From Stutzerimonas decontaminans (GTDB lineage: Bacteria > Pseudomonadota > Gammaproteobacteria > Pseudomonadales > Pseudomonadaceae): a stretch of 64,000 bases of DNA. The DNA is taken from assembly GCF_000661915.1 (NCBI RefSeq), contig NZ_CP007509.1, positions 2,497,501 to 2,561,500 of the forward strand. Reading direction: 5' to 3'. The first letter of the stretch is position 1; every line of letters begins with the position of its first letter. Positions 30,491 through 41,326 of the stretch are shown here, piece after piece. The notes below the pieces were generated by a model. It saw only the letters and a program-made list of their open reading frames with translations. It did no database searches and was not told the DNA's origin. The position numbers and the translations under genes were made by a program.

Positions 30491-30745
30491 ATGAACAACG
30501 TTCTGAAATTCTCTGCTCTGGCTCTGGCCGCAGTTCTGGCTACCGGTTGCAGCAACAGCATGACCAAAGAAAGCGAAGCTCGCCTGACCGCGACCGAAGA
30601 CGCCGCTGCTCGCGCCCAGGCTCGTGCTGACGAAGCGTACAGCAAGGCCGACGAAGCTCTGGCCGCCGCTCAGAAGGCTCAGCAGACTGCTGACGAAGCC
30701 AACGAGCGTGCTCTGCGTATGCTGGAACGTGCCAGCCGCAAGTAA
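30491..30745 (+). CDS. oprI: Major outer membrane lipoprotein OprI (Lpp/murein lipoprotein)
   Basis: The precursor has 84 residues. The signal peptide ends in the lipobox LATGC, so mature OprI begins at the lipidated cysteine near residue 19. The rest is an alanine-rich heptad coiled coil ([28 protein letters not shown]) ending in RK, whose lysine can be linked to peptidoglycan. AAGGGGA lies six bases before the ATG at 30491. It is followed at once by a strong terminator and, convergently, by an L,D-transpeptidase of the type that could attach it to the cell wall. Confidence 0.96.
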   Translation: MNNVLKFSALALAAVLATGCSNSMTKESEARLTATEDAAARAQARADEAYSKADEALAAAQKAQQTADEANERALRMLERASRK

Positions 30746-30763
30746 GCTTGTAGAAAATAAAAA

Positions 30764-30790
30764 AGCCGACCTACAAGGTCGGCTTTTTTT
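30764..30790. terminator. Terminator of oprI
   Basis: AGCCGACC, the loop TACAA and GGTCGGCT are flanked by A- and T-runs. It lies between oprI and the convergent transpeptidase gene. Confidence 0.93.
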
Positions 30791-30808
30791 ATGCACTCAT
30801 AAAAGCAG

Positions 30809-31774
30809 TCAGAACAACTGCTCCTCATGGACCGCCACTTCCGTACGCTGCTCGGCGATCTGGATTGGCAGGCCATCCTCGCCGGCGATGATCTCGCGCA
30901 CCATCTCCCAATCCAAATGCAGCTTGCCGGCCGCCTCGTCACGCTTGAGCAACGTGTTGATGACGACAGCATGCTTGTCCATCAGCGTAAGCGTCTTCTC
31001 CTCGCCGTCTTCCAGCGGCGCGTGAGCTTCGAGATAAACCTTGCCCTCACTCACGCCGAATTTGTATGGCTCATCGACGATACGCACCGGCGTACCCACC
31101 TTCACCATCTTCGCCAGCTCCAGCACATTGTGGTTGAGCATGCGGAAGCAACCATGACTGACTCGCATGCCGATGCCGAACTTCTTGTTGGAGCCGTGAA
31201 TAAGGTAGCCCGGCAGCGAAAGCGTCATCTTGAACGGGCCCAACGGGTTATCCGGGCCTGGCGGAACCACGGTCGGCAGCGGATCACCGTCGGCAGCATG
31301 CTCGTCGCGGATCGACTGCGGCGGATACCAGGCGGGGTTACTGGTCATGGCAGAAATGCGAGCATTGCCGACCGGCGAGCCCCAACCCTCGCGGCCAATG
31401 CCGAGCGGAAATGTGTGCACGACGCTCTTGCCTTCCGGATAGTAGTACAGCCGGTACTCGGCGATATTGATCACGATCCCTTCGCGCGGCCCCGGCGGCA
31501 GTATGAAGCGGGTCGGCAAGATGATGTCGGTGCCCTCGCCTGGCAGCCAGGGATCGACGCCCGGATTGGCCGCTACCAGCTCCAGATAGCCAAGATCATG
31601 AGCTTCACCGATGGCCGCGAAGGTGTCTTCGTACTTGGCTTTGATGACTTGAATCTGACCGACGATGTCGTCGCCCTCGGGCGGTAACGGCAGCTCGAGC
31701 GCCGCGCTGGTGCCTGCTGAAAGCAAAGCAGCGAGTGACAAACAGGAGGCGACTGCAAACGCGCGCGAAAGCAT
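30809..31774 (-). CDS. L,D-transpeptidase (YkuD domain; ErfK/YbiS/YcfS type)
   Basis: The precursor has 321 residues with a signal peptide (MLSRAFAVASCLSLAALLSAGTSA). An N-terminal LysM-like segment (about 45-95) is followed by the YkuD domain, which has the catalytic block HGSNK and SHGCFRM (active-site cysteine). The long C-terminal tail fits ErfK/YbiS-type enzymes, which attach Braun-type lipoprotein to meso-diaminopimelate. Convergence with oprI, its likely substrate, supports this. It acts in the periplasm. A role in forming 3-3 cross-links is the alternative. Confidence 0.9.
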   Translation of the reverse strand: MLSRAFAVASCLSLAALLSAGTSAALELPLPPEGDDIVGQIQVIKAKYEDTFAAIGEAHDLGYLELVAANPGVDPWLPGEGTDIILPTRFILPPGPREGIVINIAEYRLYYYPEGKSVVHTFPLGIGREGWGSPVGNARISAMTSNPAWYPPQSIRDEHAADGDPLPTVVPPGPDNPLGPFKMTLSLPGYLIHGSNKKFGIGMRVSHGCFRMLNHNVLELAKMVKVGTPVRIVDEPYKFGVSEGKVYLEAHAPLEDGEEKTLTLMDKHAVVINTLLKRDEAAGKLHLDWEMVREIIAGEDGLPIQIAEQRTEVAVHEEQLF

Positions 31775-31841
31775 TCAGAGATCCTTGAGAATTTGGATGA
31801 TGGGAATGGTGCGATTGTACGTGAACCGGGCGAAACGTGAG

Positions 31842-32123
31842 CTACCAGGCAGCGGTGGCAGACGGAAGGCCCTTGCGCCGTGCCTCCAGCAATTGCCTGC
31901 AATTCGGGCACAGCTGTCGGTCCTTCAGCGTGGCGCGCTCGAGCTCTCGCCAGCGAGGCTGCGCAGGCAGCAGACCGCCACACAGCGTACGGTCTGCGCT
32001 ACCGCTCAGCTCGAGCTGCCGCAACGCCAGGTGCAGTCGATTTTCGCGGCAGGCGAACATGTCGTACTGCTCGTCCGGCACGATGATTCGATAAGCGTAA
32101 AGGGTCCTGGCTGAGCGCGACAT
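31842..32123 (-). CDS. Small protein of unknown function with CPNC motif
   Basis: The protein has 93 residues and starts at an ATG at 32123 with GGAG six bases upstream. The sequence MSRSARTLYAYRIIVPDEQYD and a C-terminal QLCPNCRQLLEARR suggest a small soluble protein, possibly zinc-binding (CPNC plus cysteines at FACREN and TLCGG). I do not recognise the family. It lies between tesA and the L,D-transpeptidase, read the same way as both. Confidence 0.65.
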   Translation of the reverse strand: MSRSARTLYAYRIIVPDEQYDMFACRENRLHLALRQLELSGSADRTLCGGLLPAQPRWRELERATLKDRQLCPNCRQLLEARRKGLPSATAAW

Positions 32124-32166
32124 CTGGGGCTCCAATCGAGGGCGCGACAGTAGCTGCGCACACGTC

Positions 32167-32772
32167 TCAAAGCAAGGGTTCGAGCGCTGGCCAGACCGTC
32201 TCGAGCAGCAGATTCTGCGCTTCCGCTGTCGGGTGAACGCCGTCGCCCTGCATCATCCCAGAAACGCCACCTACCCCCTCCAGCAGGAACGGCACATAGG
32301 CAACGCGCTTCTCGGCCGCGACCGAGTCGAAAGCATCCGCAAAGGCGCGTGTATAGCGCTGGCCCAGATTGGGAGGCATGCGCATGCCCAGCAGCAACAC
32401 ATCAGCGCCGGCTTGCCGACTGCGGTCGATCATCTCGGCAAGATTCTGTTTCAATTGCACCGGCGACTGACCGCGCAGGCCATCGTTGCCCCCCAGCTCG
32501 AGAATCACCACCTCAGGCGCATGCTCATCGAGCAACGGATCGAGCCGCGCAAGCCCGCCAGCCGTGGTGTCGCCGCTGATCGACGCATTCACCACGCGTA
32601 CCGATTTGCCCTCCTCGACCAGTCGTTCCTGCAGCAGATGCACCCAGCCCTGGCTGGTTTCCAGCCCGAAAGCCGCGCTGATACTATCGCCGACCACCAG
32701 TACGGTTCCGGCCAGGGCTCCCTGAGTCCAGCACAGCAAAGCCAGAACCCCGCATTTCAGCCACTTTCGCAT
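32167..32772 (-). CDS. tesA: Multifunctional acyl-CoA thioesterase I / lysophospholipase / arylesterase TesA
   Basis: This is a periplasmic SGNH hydrolase of 201 residues with a signal peptide (MRKWLKCGVLALLCWTQGALA). The four family blocks are present: VVGDSIS (nucleophile Ser), SGDTTAGG (Gly), LGGNDGLRG (Asn) and DGVHPTAEAQ (Asp and His). TesA hydrolyses thioesters, lysophospholipids and aryl esters. It is divergent from ybbA with an 11-base gap, the arrangement also found in enterobacteria. Confidence 0.93.
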   Translation of the reverse strand: MRKWLKCGVLALLCWTQGALAGTVLVVGDSISAAFGLETSQGWVHLLQERLVEEGKSVRVVNASISGDTTAGGLARLDPLLDEHAPEVVILELGGNDGLRGQSPVQLKQNLAEMIDRSRQAGADVLLLGMRMPPNLGQRYTRAFADAFDSVAAEKRVAYVPFLLEGVGGVSGMMQGDGVHPTAEAQNLLLETVWPALEPLL

Positions 32773-32783
32773 CGGATCCCCTC

Positions 32784-33470
32784 ATGAGCGGCAACATTCT
32801 CGACGCCCGGAACCTTAACAAAGTGGTACCCAGCGCGGAAGGCGAGCTGAGCATTCTGGCCGACCTCTCGCTGCAACTCGCCAAGGGCGACAGCCTTGCG
32901 ATCGTCGGCACCTCCGGCTCGGGGAAATCCACCCTGCTGGGCCTGCTGGCCGGGCTCGATCTGCCGAGTTCTGGCGAAGTGCATCTGGCAGGCCACGCGC
33001 TGGCGGCACTTGATGAGGATCAGCGGGCACGCATACGTGCCGAGCATGTCGGTTTCGTCTTCCAGTCTTTCCAGCTGCTGGACAGTCTGAACGCCCTGGA
33101 AAACGTCATGCTGCCACTGGAGCTGGACGGCCGGCGCGATGCGCGTGAGCGTGCAACCGAACTGCTGGGCCGGGTTGGGCTGGGCGAGCGGCTACATCAC
33201 TACCCACGCCAGCTCTCGGGCGGTGAGCAGCAACGTGTCGCGCTGGCCCGCGCGTTCGCCGCCGAGCCAGACGTGCTGTTTGCCGATGAGCCGACCGGCA
33301 ACCTCGACACCCATACCGGTGCGCACGTCACCGAGTTGCTTTTCGAACTCAATCGCGAGCGCGGCACCACGCTCGTGCTGGTGACCCACGATGAACGCCT
33401 GGCCAAGCGCTGCCATCGAATGATTCGCCTCGAGGGCGGACGGCAGATTGCTGCCGAGACAGCCGCATGA
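32784..33470 (+). CDS. ybbA: ABC transporter ATP-binding protein YbbA
   Basis: The protein has 228 residues of the LolD/MacB-type ATPase group. It shows Walker A GTSGSGKST, the Q-loop VFQSFQLLDSLNALENV, the signature LSGGEQQRVALARA, Walker B VLFADEPTGNLD and the H-loop THD. Its stop codon overlaps the start of the permease gene by four bases (ATGA). Together they resemble YbbA-YbbP, thought to extrude hydrophobic or lipid-like compounds. The link with divergent tesA is conserved. Confidence 0.92.
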   Translation: MSGNILDARNLNKVVPSAEGELSILADLSLQLAKGDSLAIVGTSGSGKSTLLGLLAGLDLPSSGEVHLAGHALAALDEDQRARIRAEHVGFVFQSFQLLDSLNALENVMLPLELDGRRDARERATELLGRVGLGERLHHYPRQLSGGEQQRVALARAFAAEPDVLFADEPTGNLDTHTGAHVTELLFELNRERGTTLVLVTHDERLAKRCHRMIRLEGGRQIAAETAA

Positions 33471-35971
33471 CGCGCATGCCGAAGGCTCGGATGTTCGCCC
33501 TGGCCTACCGCCAGCTGCTACGTGATGCTCGCGCCGGTGAGTTGCGGGTACTGTTCTTCGCCCTTGTGGTGGCCGTCGCTGCGAGCACCGCGATCGGTTA
33601 TTTCGGTGCGCGCCTGAATGATGCAATGCTGCTGCGCGCCAGCGAATTCCTCGGTGCCGACATGGTACTGAGCGGCAGTGCGCACGCCTCGCCGGAGCAG
33701 ATAGACGCCGGCAAGCAGCTGGGCCTCGATCACGCACAGGTCGTCGAGTTTTCCAGCGTCATCGCCACCGACCAGGATCTGCAGCTCGCCAGCGTAAAGG
33801 CAGCCAGCAGCAGCTATCCACTGCGGGGCACACTGCGCAGTGCTGCGCAACCCTACGAGGCCGAACAGCCAGGCCCGGGCCCTGCCCCCGGCGAAGCCTG
33901 GGCCGAGGCGCGACTGTTCGCTGCGCTCGATCTGGAGATAGGCGACAGCATCGAGGTCGGCAACAAGCTGCTGCGCCTTAGCCGCGTACTGACGTACGAA
34001 CCGGATCGAGTCGGCGATTTCTACAGCCTGACGCCGCGCGTGCTGATGCACCTAAACGACCTGGAAGCTACCGGCGTCGTGCAGCCCGGCAGCCGCGTCC
34101 GCTATCGTGAACTCTGGCGAGGCGAAACGGCCGCGCTGGCCGCCTACCAGCAAGCGGTTCAGGCCGGGCTGCAGGCACATCAGCGCATCGAAACGGCCAA
34201 CGACAGCAACCGACAGATCGGCGGTGCGCTTGGCCGCGCCGAGCGCTACCTGAACCTCGCCAGCCTAGCCGCGATTCTGCTGGCCGGGGTCGCGGTCGCT
34301 CTCTCCGCAGCCCGCTTCGCCAGCCGCCGCTTCGACGCCAGCGCCTTGCTGCGCTGTCTAGGGCTGTCGCGCAACGATGCTCTGCTGCTCTATACACTGC
34401 AGCTCGCCATGCTGGGCCTGCTGGCCAGCCTTGCCGGCGCTTTGCTTGGCTGGGCGGCGCAACACGGATTGTTCTTCCTTTTGCGCGATCTGCTGGCGCA
34501 GGAGATACCGCCTGGCGGAGTCTGGCCGGCGGTGGCAGGCATTGCAACTGGTCTGGTAGCGCTGGCCGGATTTGCCTTGCCGCCACTGGCTGCGCTGGGC
34601 CGCGTGCCACCACTACGGGTTCTGCGTCGCGACATGCTGCCGGTACCGCCGAGTGCCTGGCTGGTGTACGGCACGGCAATCTTCGCCCTTGGCCTGATCA
34701 TGTGGCGCCTGAGCCTCGACCTGAAGATCACCTTGGCGCTGCTCGGCGGCGGCCTGCTCGCCACTTTGCTGCTGGGCGGCCTGCTTCTGCTTGGGCTCAA
34801 GGCAATGCGTCGCCTGTTGGCGGGCGCCTCATTGAGCTGGCGCCTGGGGCTCGGCCAGCTGTTGCGACATCCCTTGGCAGCAGCCGGACAAGCCCTGGCC
34901 TTCGGCCTGATTCTGCTGGCCATGGCGTTGATCGCCCTGCTGCGTGGCGAGCTGCTCGACACCTGGCAGGATCAGCTGCCCGACAACGCACCCAACCATT
35001 TCGTGCTCAATGTTCTGCCAGCCGAAAAGGATGCTTTCGCCGAGCGTATCACTGCGCTTTCGAGCCACGCTGCGCCGCTGTATCCGGTGGTGCCGGGCCG
35101 GCTGATTTCCATCAACGGCGAGCCGGTGCGCCAACTGGTCAGCAAGGAATCCCAGGGCGAACGCGCGATCCGCCGAGACCTGAGCCTGACCTGGGCAGCC
35201 GATCTGCCGAAGGACAACCGCCTGGTTGCCGGCCAGTGGTGGACCGAGCGGAAAGGGACGGACGTTCCCGGCGTATCCGTAGAGGCTGAACTCGCCGAAA
35301 GCCTGCAGCTGAAACTGGGCGATCGCCTGTCGTTCACGATCGGCGGACTGACCCGCGAAGCCAGCGTCACCAGCTTGCGTGAGGTCAACTGGGACAGTTT
35401 CCAGCCCAACTTCTACATGATCTTCGAACCGGACACGTTGCAGGGGATGCCGGCCACCTATATGACCAGTTTCCACCTGCCGCCCGGCAAGGAACGCGAA
35501 CTGGTGGAGCTGGCTCGCGCGTTCCCCTCAGTGACGCTGCTGCAGGTCGAGGCGCTGCTGGCTCAGCTGCGCAGCATCCTTGCGCAGGTATCACTGGCGG
35601 TGGAGTACGTGTTGCTATTCGTCCTGGCAGCCGGGTTGGCCGTGCTGTTTGCCGGGCTGCAGGCAACGCTGGACGAGCGCATCCGCCAAGGCGCGCTGTT
35701 GCGTGCACTCGGTGCGGAGCGACAACTGCTGCTACGCGCGCGTCGCGCAGAGTTCGGATTGCTGGGCGCAGCCAGCGGCCTGCTAGCCGCGCTCGGTTGC
35801 GAACTGGTCAGCGCCCTGCTCTACCACTACGCATTCGATCTGCGCTGGCAGCCGCACCCCTGGTTGCTGGTATTGCCGCTGATCGGCGCGCTGCTGGTGG
35901 GTGGTGCCGGGCTGATCGGTACACGGCGAGCACTCAATGCCAGCCCGCTGACGGTACTGCGTGAGAGCTGA
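33467..35971 (+). CDS. ABC transporter permease YbbP (FtsX/MacB family)
   Basis: This is an inner-membrane protein of 834 residues with about ten transmembrane helices in two FtsX-like halves: TM1 at about 25-45, a periplasmic domain, three helices at about 260-380, more in the middle, a second periplasmic domain, and three at about 700-825. Its N-terminus (MTRMPKARMFALAYRQLLRDARAGELRVL) and length fit YbbP. It is cotranscribed with ybbA with overlapping ends. The substrate is not known. Confidence 0.9.
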   Translation: MTRMPKARMFALAYRQLLRDARAGELRVLFFALVVAVAASTAIGYFGARLNDAMLLRASEFLGADMVLSGSAHASPEQIDAGKQLGLDHAQVVEFSSVIATDQDLQLASVKAASSSYPLRGTLRSAAQPYEAEQPGPGPAPGEAWAEARLFAALDLEIGDSIEVGNKLLRLSRVLTYEPDRVGDFYSLTPRVLMHLNDLEATGVVQPGSRVRYRELWRGETAALAAYQQAVQAGLQAHQRIETANDSNRQIGGALGRAERYLNLASLAAILLAGVAVALSAARFASRRFDASALLRCLGLSRNDALLLYTLQLAMLGLLASLAGALLGWAAQHGLFFLLRDLLAQEIPPGGVWPAVAGIATGLVALAGFALPPLAALGRVPPLRVLRRDMLPVPPSAWLVYGTAIFALGLIMWRLSLDLKITLALLGGGLLATLLLGGLLLLGLKAMRRLLAGASLSWRLGLGQLLRHPLAAAGQALAFGLILLAMALIALLRGELLDTWQDQLPDNAPNHFVLNVLPAEKDAFAERITALSSHAAPLYPVVPGRLISINGEPVRQLVSKESQGERAIRRDLSLTWAADLPKDNRLVAGQWWTERKGTDVPGVSVEAELAESLQLKLGDRLSFTIGGLTREASVTSLREVNWDSFQPNFYMIFEPDTLQGMPATYMTSFHLPPGKERELVELARAFPSVTLLQVEALLAQLRSILAQVSLAVEYVLLFVLAAGLAVLFAGLQATLDERIRQGALLRALGAERQLLLRARRAEFGLLGAASGLLAALGCELVSALLYHYAFDLRWQPHPWLLVLPLIGALLVGGAGLIGTRRALNASPLTVLRES

Positions 35972-36010
35972 AGCGCTACAATCGGCGCTTTTCGCAAGGT
36001 CTCGAAGTCC

Positions 36011-36508
36011 ATGAGCCGCTACCGCCCACCCCGCCCGGCCGGCACGCCGTTGATCACGCCCGAAGGTGAGGCCCGGCTGCGCGCCGAGCTGCACGAGCTC
36101 TGGCACGTCAAACGTCCGCAGGTGACCCAGTCGGTCAGTGAGGCTGCCGCACAGGGCGACCGCTCGGAGAACGCCGAATACACCTATGGCAAGAAGATGC
36201 TGCGCGAAATCGACAGCCGCGTGCGCTTTCTGACCAAGCGTTTGGAAAAACTCAAAGTGGTCGGCGAGCGGCCAAGCGATCCGAACAAAGTATATTTCGG
36301 GGCCTGGGTGACGCTGGAAGATGAGGACGGAGAAGAGGCTCGCTATCGAATCGTCGGCCCCGACGAACTGGATCTGCGCCAAGGCCTGATCAGCATCGAT
36401 TCTCCCCTGGCCCGCGCATTAGTCGGCAAAACGCTGGATGCGGAAGTTCAGGTGCAGACGCCTACCGGCTTGAAGCTCTGGTACGTGGTCGCCATTGACT
36501 ATCTGTGA
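36011..36508 (+). CDS. greB: Transcription elongation factor GreB
   Basis: The protein has 165 residues. An N-terminal coiled coil (about 15-85, with [20 protein letters not shown] carrying the acidic tip residues) is followed by the C-terminal FKBP-like domain. GreB rescues backtracked RNA polymerase by stimulating transcript cleavage. The Arg-rich N-terminus [11 protein letters not shown] is typical of GreB and not GreA. It starts 39 bases after the ybbP stop. Confidence 0.95.
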   Translation: MSRYRPPRPAGTPLITPEGEARLRAELHELWHVKRPQVTQSVSEAAAQGDRSENAEYTYGKKMLREIDSRVRFLTKRLEKLKVVGERPSDPNKVYFGAWVTLEDEDGEEARYRIVGPDELDLRQGLISIDSPLARALVGKTLDAEVQVQTPTGLKLWYVVAIDYL

Positions 36509-36526
36509 CCATGCAGTCCGAACCCG

Positions 36527-36565
36527 AATACAGAGTCACGATCTGCATCGATCATGCTCTGTATT
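36527..36565. repeat. Inverted repeat between greB and lipase gene
   Basis: AATACAGAG (36527-36535) and CTCTGTATT (36557-36565) are perfect nine-base arms around 21 bases. It may be the greB terminator or an upstream activator site for the sigma-54-type lipase promoter about 160 bases downstream. Confidence 0.4.
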
Positions 36566-36710
36566 TCCACTATAAATCGGTAACTTCTGCCTTTATCACT
36601 TTCCAACCCATCCCGGCGTTTCGCTTGGTAACAGGCGCCTGGCCAGGGGGCTGATCTCATCGCAATATCACTCTTTATGCATTCCGCCAGCTAGAGCACC
36701 CGCATCGTAA

Positions 36711-37754
<1,044 letters not shown>

Positions 37755-37817
37755 CGCGATCAATCCCTGTACCAAGGCCGGGGTCGATGATCCCGGCCGT
37801 CTTCGTTGGGCATTCCC

Positions 37818-38831
37818 ATGAGCAGATACATACTTCTATTGGTGCTGGCCGTTGCGTTAAGCCTGACCATCATCCTGAGCCGATCCACCACGGAACCGAC
37901 TTTCGTTGCTGTGCCGCCTTCCGTGATGCCCTCATCGTCCCACGCAACAGTCGCGCCTATTAGCCAGACGCCGAAGCCCGAACTGCAGCCGCAGAGCTCA
38001 GCCAAGTTGCCCACTTCATTCCAGGGCACCCAGATCGATGGCCAACTTCGTGTCGACGCTGCCGGCAACCTGATCGTCGGCGCTGAGGTCCGCCAGCTTT
38101 TCGATTACTTTCTCGCGGCCTTCGGTGAGGAGTCGCTCAACAGCAGCATTGAGCGTCTGCGCCGCCACATCTCGACAGAATTGTCGGAGCCGGCTCGAGG
38201 ACAGGCGCTGTCGATACTCAACCAATACCTGAGCTATAAACGGCAACTGCTTGAATTAGAAGCATCTTATGCCCGCGCGGCAGACGTGTCGGCATTGCGC
38301 CAACGCCTCACAGCCGTGCAGGCATTGCGCGCCAGGGTACTCGACCCCGCCGTCCACCAGGCCTTCTTTGCCCTCGATGAAACCTATGATCGTTTCAGCC
38401 TGGAGCGCCTGGCGATTCGCTTCGATCAGGGCATGGACAGTGACGCCAAGGGCCGCGCCATTGATCAGCTGCGCGCCGGTCTGCCAGCCGACCTGCAAGA
38501 ACTGTTGATACCTCAGCTGCAGACCGAGCTGCGCGAGCAGACCAACGCCCTTCTACAAAACGGCGCCGGACCTGAGCAAATCCGACAGCTACGCCAGCAG
38601 CTGGTCGGCAGCGCAGCGGCCGACAGGCTCGATGCGCTCGACCGGCAGCGCCAGCAATGGCAGCAGCGCGTCACGGCCTATCAGCAGGCACGCGCGAGCA
38701 TCGAGTCCACTCGCGGCCTGGACGACGTCGAGCGCCGAGCCGCGATCGAGCGGCTGGAGGAGCAGCATTTCGACACCAGCGAACGCCTGCGTCTGCTCGC
38801 GGTTTCTCAGGGTCGTAATGCCGAGCGCTAG
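37818..38831 (+). CDS. Lipase-specific foldase (lipase chaperone, LifO/LimA family)
   Basis: This is an inner-membrane-anchored periplasmic chaperone of 337 residues. One N-terminal helix (YILLLVLAVALSLTIIL) leads to a Pro/Ser-rich linker (about 30-65) and a long all-helical body. The body includes RLRRHISTELSEPARGQALSILNQYLSYK and the FDQGMDSDAKGRAIDQLRAGLPADLQ segment that wraps the lipase. It lies 63 bases downstream of the lipase gene, so the pair is probably one operon. The ATG at 37818 has GGG seven bases upstream. Confidence 0.92.
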   Translation: MSRYILLLVLAVALSLTIILSRSTTEPTFVAVPPSVMPSSSHATVAPISQTPKPELQPQSSAKLPTSFQGTQIDGQLRVDAAGNLIVGAEVRQLFDYFLAAFGEESLNSSIERLRRHISTELSEPARGQALSILNQYLSYKRQLLELEASYARAADVSALRQRLTAVQALRARVLDPAVHQAFFALDETYDRFSLERLAIRFDQGMDSDAKGRAIDQLRAGLPADLQELLIPQLQTELREQTNALLQNGAGPEQIRQLRQQLVGSAAADRLDALDRQRQQWQQRVTAYQQARASIESTRGLDDVERRAAIERLEEQHFDTSERLRLLAVSQGRNAER

Positions 38832-40243
38832 TTGGCCGCTGTCTTGCGGTCGGCTTCCAGCAGGTAGCGCTCGCGGTGGTAGGCCAGGTAGTACTTGTTG
38901 ACGCTGTTGACGTAGCCCACCACACCCATGCCGACGGTCTCCATGGCGATACGCTCGACCTGAAAGAACCACTGGTCCGGATTCAGGCCGCGTCGACGAG
39001 CCTCGGCGCGCATGCTCTGCACCCGCTGCGGCCCCAGGTTGTATGCCGCGAGAATGAACGCCATGCGCTCACGCTCGTTCAGCCGGGGACTGGCGAAGTA
39101 GTTGCGGCGGATGTTCGCCAGGTACTTCGCACTGGCCTGCACGTTGTTTTCCAGCTGGTGGATATTGCTAACACCCATCGCGCGGGCGGTGGCCGGCGTC
39201 ACCTGCATCAGCCCTGTCGCGCCACCCGCGCCTTTCGCAGCAGGATTCAACGTCGATTCCTTGAAGGCCAGCGCGGCAAGGTTCAGCCAGTCCAGCTCGA
39301 TCTGTTCGGCATAACGCTGCAGGGTCGGCCGGACCTTCTCCAGGCGCTGTCGGCCGACTCGATCGAGCGGGTATTGAACCTTGTACAAACGCCGGTAGAC
39401 GCGCTCGAAGGCCGCATCCTGATTGGCAGGCAAGGCAAAATCCTTGAGGAACCGGTCGGCGCTGGCGCGCAGCATGCTGGCATCCTTACGCACGAACCAG
39501 TGCATGCTGGCCTTGTCGCCGAGACTCAGGTTTTGCTCGATGCGAAGCTTCGGCATGACCTTGGCCCAGCGCTGCGCGATGGTCTGTTCGACAACGGTCG
39601 CGGGGTACACCCCAGCCTGAACCATTTCCAGCACATCCTCGACCGCCAGCGTGGGATCGACCCACTCGACGACGATGGGCGCCAGCTTGCGCTCCATCAG
39701 CTGCTTGTTCAGTTTTGCCAGTGCTGGCCCCGCGGCGCTGCCCGGCGGCAAGGCAAGGCTACGACCGGAGAGCTGCTCCAGACGCTGATAGCGCGGTCCA
39801 CCTTGACGACTGACCAGCACCAGCGACACGTCGCGGACCACCGGTCGACTGCGACTGACGCCTTTCATGCCAGCCAGAGGCAGCAGCTCACCGGGCGCGA
39901 CCAGATCGCCTTCACCGCGCTGCAGCGCGCCGAGCAATTGATCTTTGGCTTTGGGAATGATCTTGAGAGTGATCGACCTTCCGGAGGCGGCGTCGCGATT
40001 CAAGTGTTGCTCGAAGGCGCGCAGCCGCGCGTATTCGACCCCGATTGCCTCACCCTTGATCTCACCGGAGCTATTACGGCTCTGGTTGACCAACACGCGC
40101 AATACGCCACTGCGGCGAATCTCGGCCAGATCACGTACCTTGTCGGTCGATTGCCAGGCCTCGGGCCCAGCCACGCGCGCGCTCGCCAACCCCGGCATGA
40201 AAGCCAGCAGCAGGCAGCACAGAAGTGGCAGCAATCTTGGCAT
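38828..40243 (-). CDS. mltF: Membrane-bound lytic murein transglycosylase MltF-like
   Basis: The protein has 471 residues with a signal sequence (MPRLLPLLCCLLLAFMPGLASA). A periplasmic solute-binding-like domain (about 40-290) is followed by a lytic transglycosylase SLT domain with the catalytic Glu in LAFKESTLNPAAKG and the GATGLMQVTPATA and AAYNLGP motifs. MltF cleaves peptidoglycan with formation of anhydro-muramic ends. No lipobox is obvious, so the N-terminal segment may be an anchor or a cleaved signal. It ends overlapping the 3' end of the convergent foldase gene by four bases. Confidence 0.9.
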   Translation of the reverse strand: MPRLLPLLCCLLLAFMPGLASARVAGPEAWQSTDKVRDLAEIRRSGVLRVLVNQSRNSSGEIKGEAIGVEYARLRAFEQHLNRDAASGRSITLKIIPKAKDQLLGALQRGEGDLVAPGELLPLAGMKGVSRSRPVVRDVSLVLVSRQGGPRYQRLEQLSGRSLALPPGSAAGPALAKLNKQLMERKLAPIVVEWVDPTLAVEDVLEMVQAGVYPATVVEQTIAQRWAKVMPKLRIEQNLSLGDKASMHWFVRKDASMLRASADRFLKDFALPANQDAAFERVYRRLYKVQYPLDRVGRQRLEKVRPTLQRYAEQIELDWLNLAALAFKESTLNPAAKGAGGATGLMQVTPATARAMGVSNIHQLENNVQASAKYLANIRRNYFASPRLNERERMAFILAAYNLGPQRVQSMRAEARRRGLNPDQWFFQVERIAMETVGMGVVGYVNSVNKYYLAYHRERYLLEADRKTAAN

Positions 40244-40414
40244 CAGGACGCACCGCTCTAAAGACGCAGAGAACGCTAACGCGGTGCTCCCTGCCCGCAA
40301 AGGTGGCAAAGCCTCTCACAGGACGCGCGTTTGCGCCAGTTCAGGCTCTGGAACTGGTTTAGCTATACTTCACATCGTATTGATTTAATTGGCTTTTAAG
40401 TTTTCGAGGTTGTC

Positions 40415-41221
40415 ATGCAATTGATCGACATCGGCGTCAATCTGACTCATCAGTCCTTCGCCGCCAATCCGTCCGCGGTGGTCGAGCGCGCCAGGATGGC
40501 AGGCGTGGTGCAGATGGTGCTTACCGGAACCAGCCTCGCAGAAAGCGAAGCTGCGCTCGGGCTCTGTCGTGAACTGGATGAGTCAGGGCAGCAGCTCTTC
40601 AGCACAGCGGGGGTGCATCCGCATGACGCCAGCCAGTGGTCGACCGATAGCGTCAGCCAGTTGCGCGGCCTGCTGCGCGAGCCGCAAGTGCGCGCCGTTG
40701 GCGAATGCGGCCTGGACTTCAACCGCGATTTTTCGCCGCGTCCGCAGCAGGAGCGTGGGCTGGAAGAGCAGCTGCAGCTGGCGGTCGAATTACAGCTGCC
40801 GGTTTTCCTTCACGAACGCGACGCCAGCGAACGCCTGACCGCTATCCTCCGGCCGTTTCGCGACCAGCTGAAGGCCGCCGTGGTGCACTGCTTCACTGGA
40901 GAAAAAGCAGCGCTGTACGCCTATCTCGATCTTGATCTGCATATCGGCATCACCGGCTGGATCTGCGACGAGCGCCGCGGCACACACCTGCACCCGCTGA
41001 TGAAGGACATTCCGGAGGGACGACTGATGCTGGAGAGCGACGCTCCGTATCTGTTGCCCCGTAGTCTGCGGCCGAAACCTAAAAGTGGTCAGAACGAACC
41101 GGCCTACTTGCCGGAAGTTCTGCGCGAAGTTGCTCAGCATCGTGGCGAAAGCGCTGAACAACTGGCTGAACACACGACCCGCTGCGCCCGCTCATTCTTC
41201 GGCCTCCCTGACCTCGACTGA
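40415..41221 (+). CDS. TatD-family metal-dependent nuclease
   Basis: The protein has 268 residues with a TIM-barrel amidohydrolase-like fold. Metal ligands are visible in [31 protein letters not shown] and [12 protein letters not shown]. TatD proteins are 3'-5' exonucleases acting on single-stranded DNA or RNA. The sequence is closest to TatD itself ([11 protein letters not shown] at the N-terminus). It is followed by the chemoreceptor gene. Confidence 0.92.
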   Translation: MQLIDIGVNLTHQSFAANPSAVVERARMAGVVQMVLTGTSLAESEAALGLCRELDESGQQLFSTAGVHPHDASQWSTDSVSQLRGLLREPQVRAVGECGLDFNRDFSPRPQQERGLEEQLQLAVELQLPVFLHERDASERLTAILRPFRDQLKAAVVHCFTGEKAALYAYLDLDLHIGITGWICDERRGTHLHPLMKDIPEGRLMLESDAPYLLPRSLRPKPKSGQNEPAYLPEVLREVAQHRGESAEQLAEHTTRCARSFFGLPDLD

Positions 41222-41326
41222 TTCACAAAAACTGCTCAAGCTCTGCGCCCCGCGGCCGTTAAATGTTAGTCGCGCCGCAGAGCGCTTTGCCGCGCTTCCG
41301 CAACCTCCTATAGAAGAAGAGCAGTC

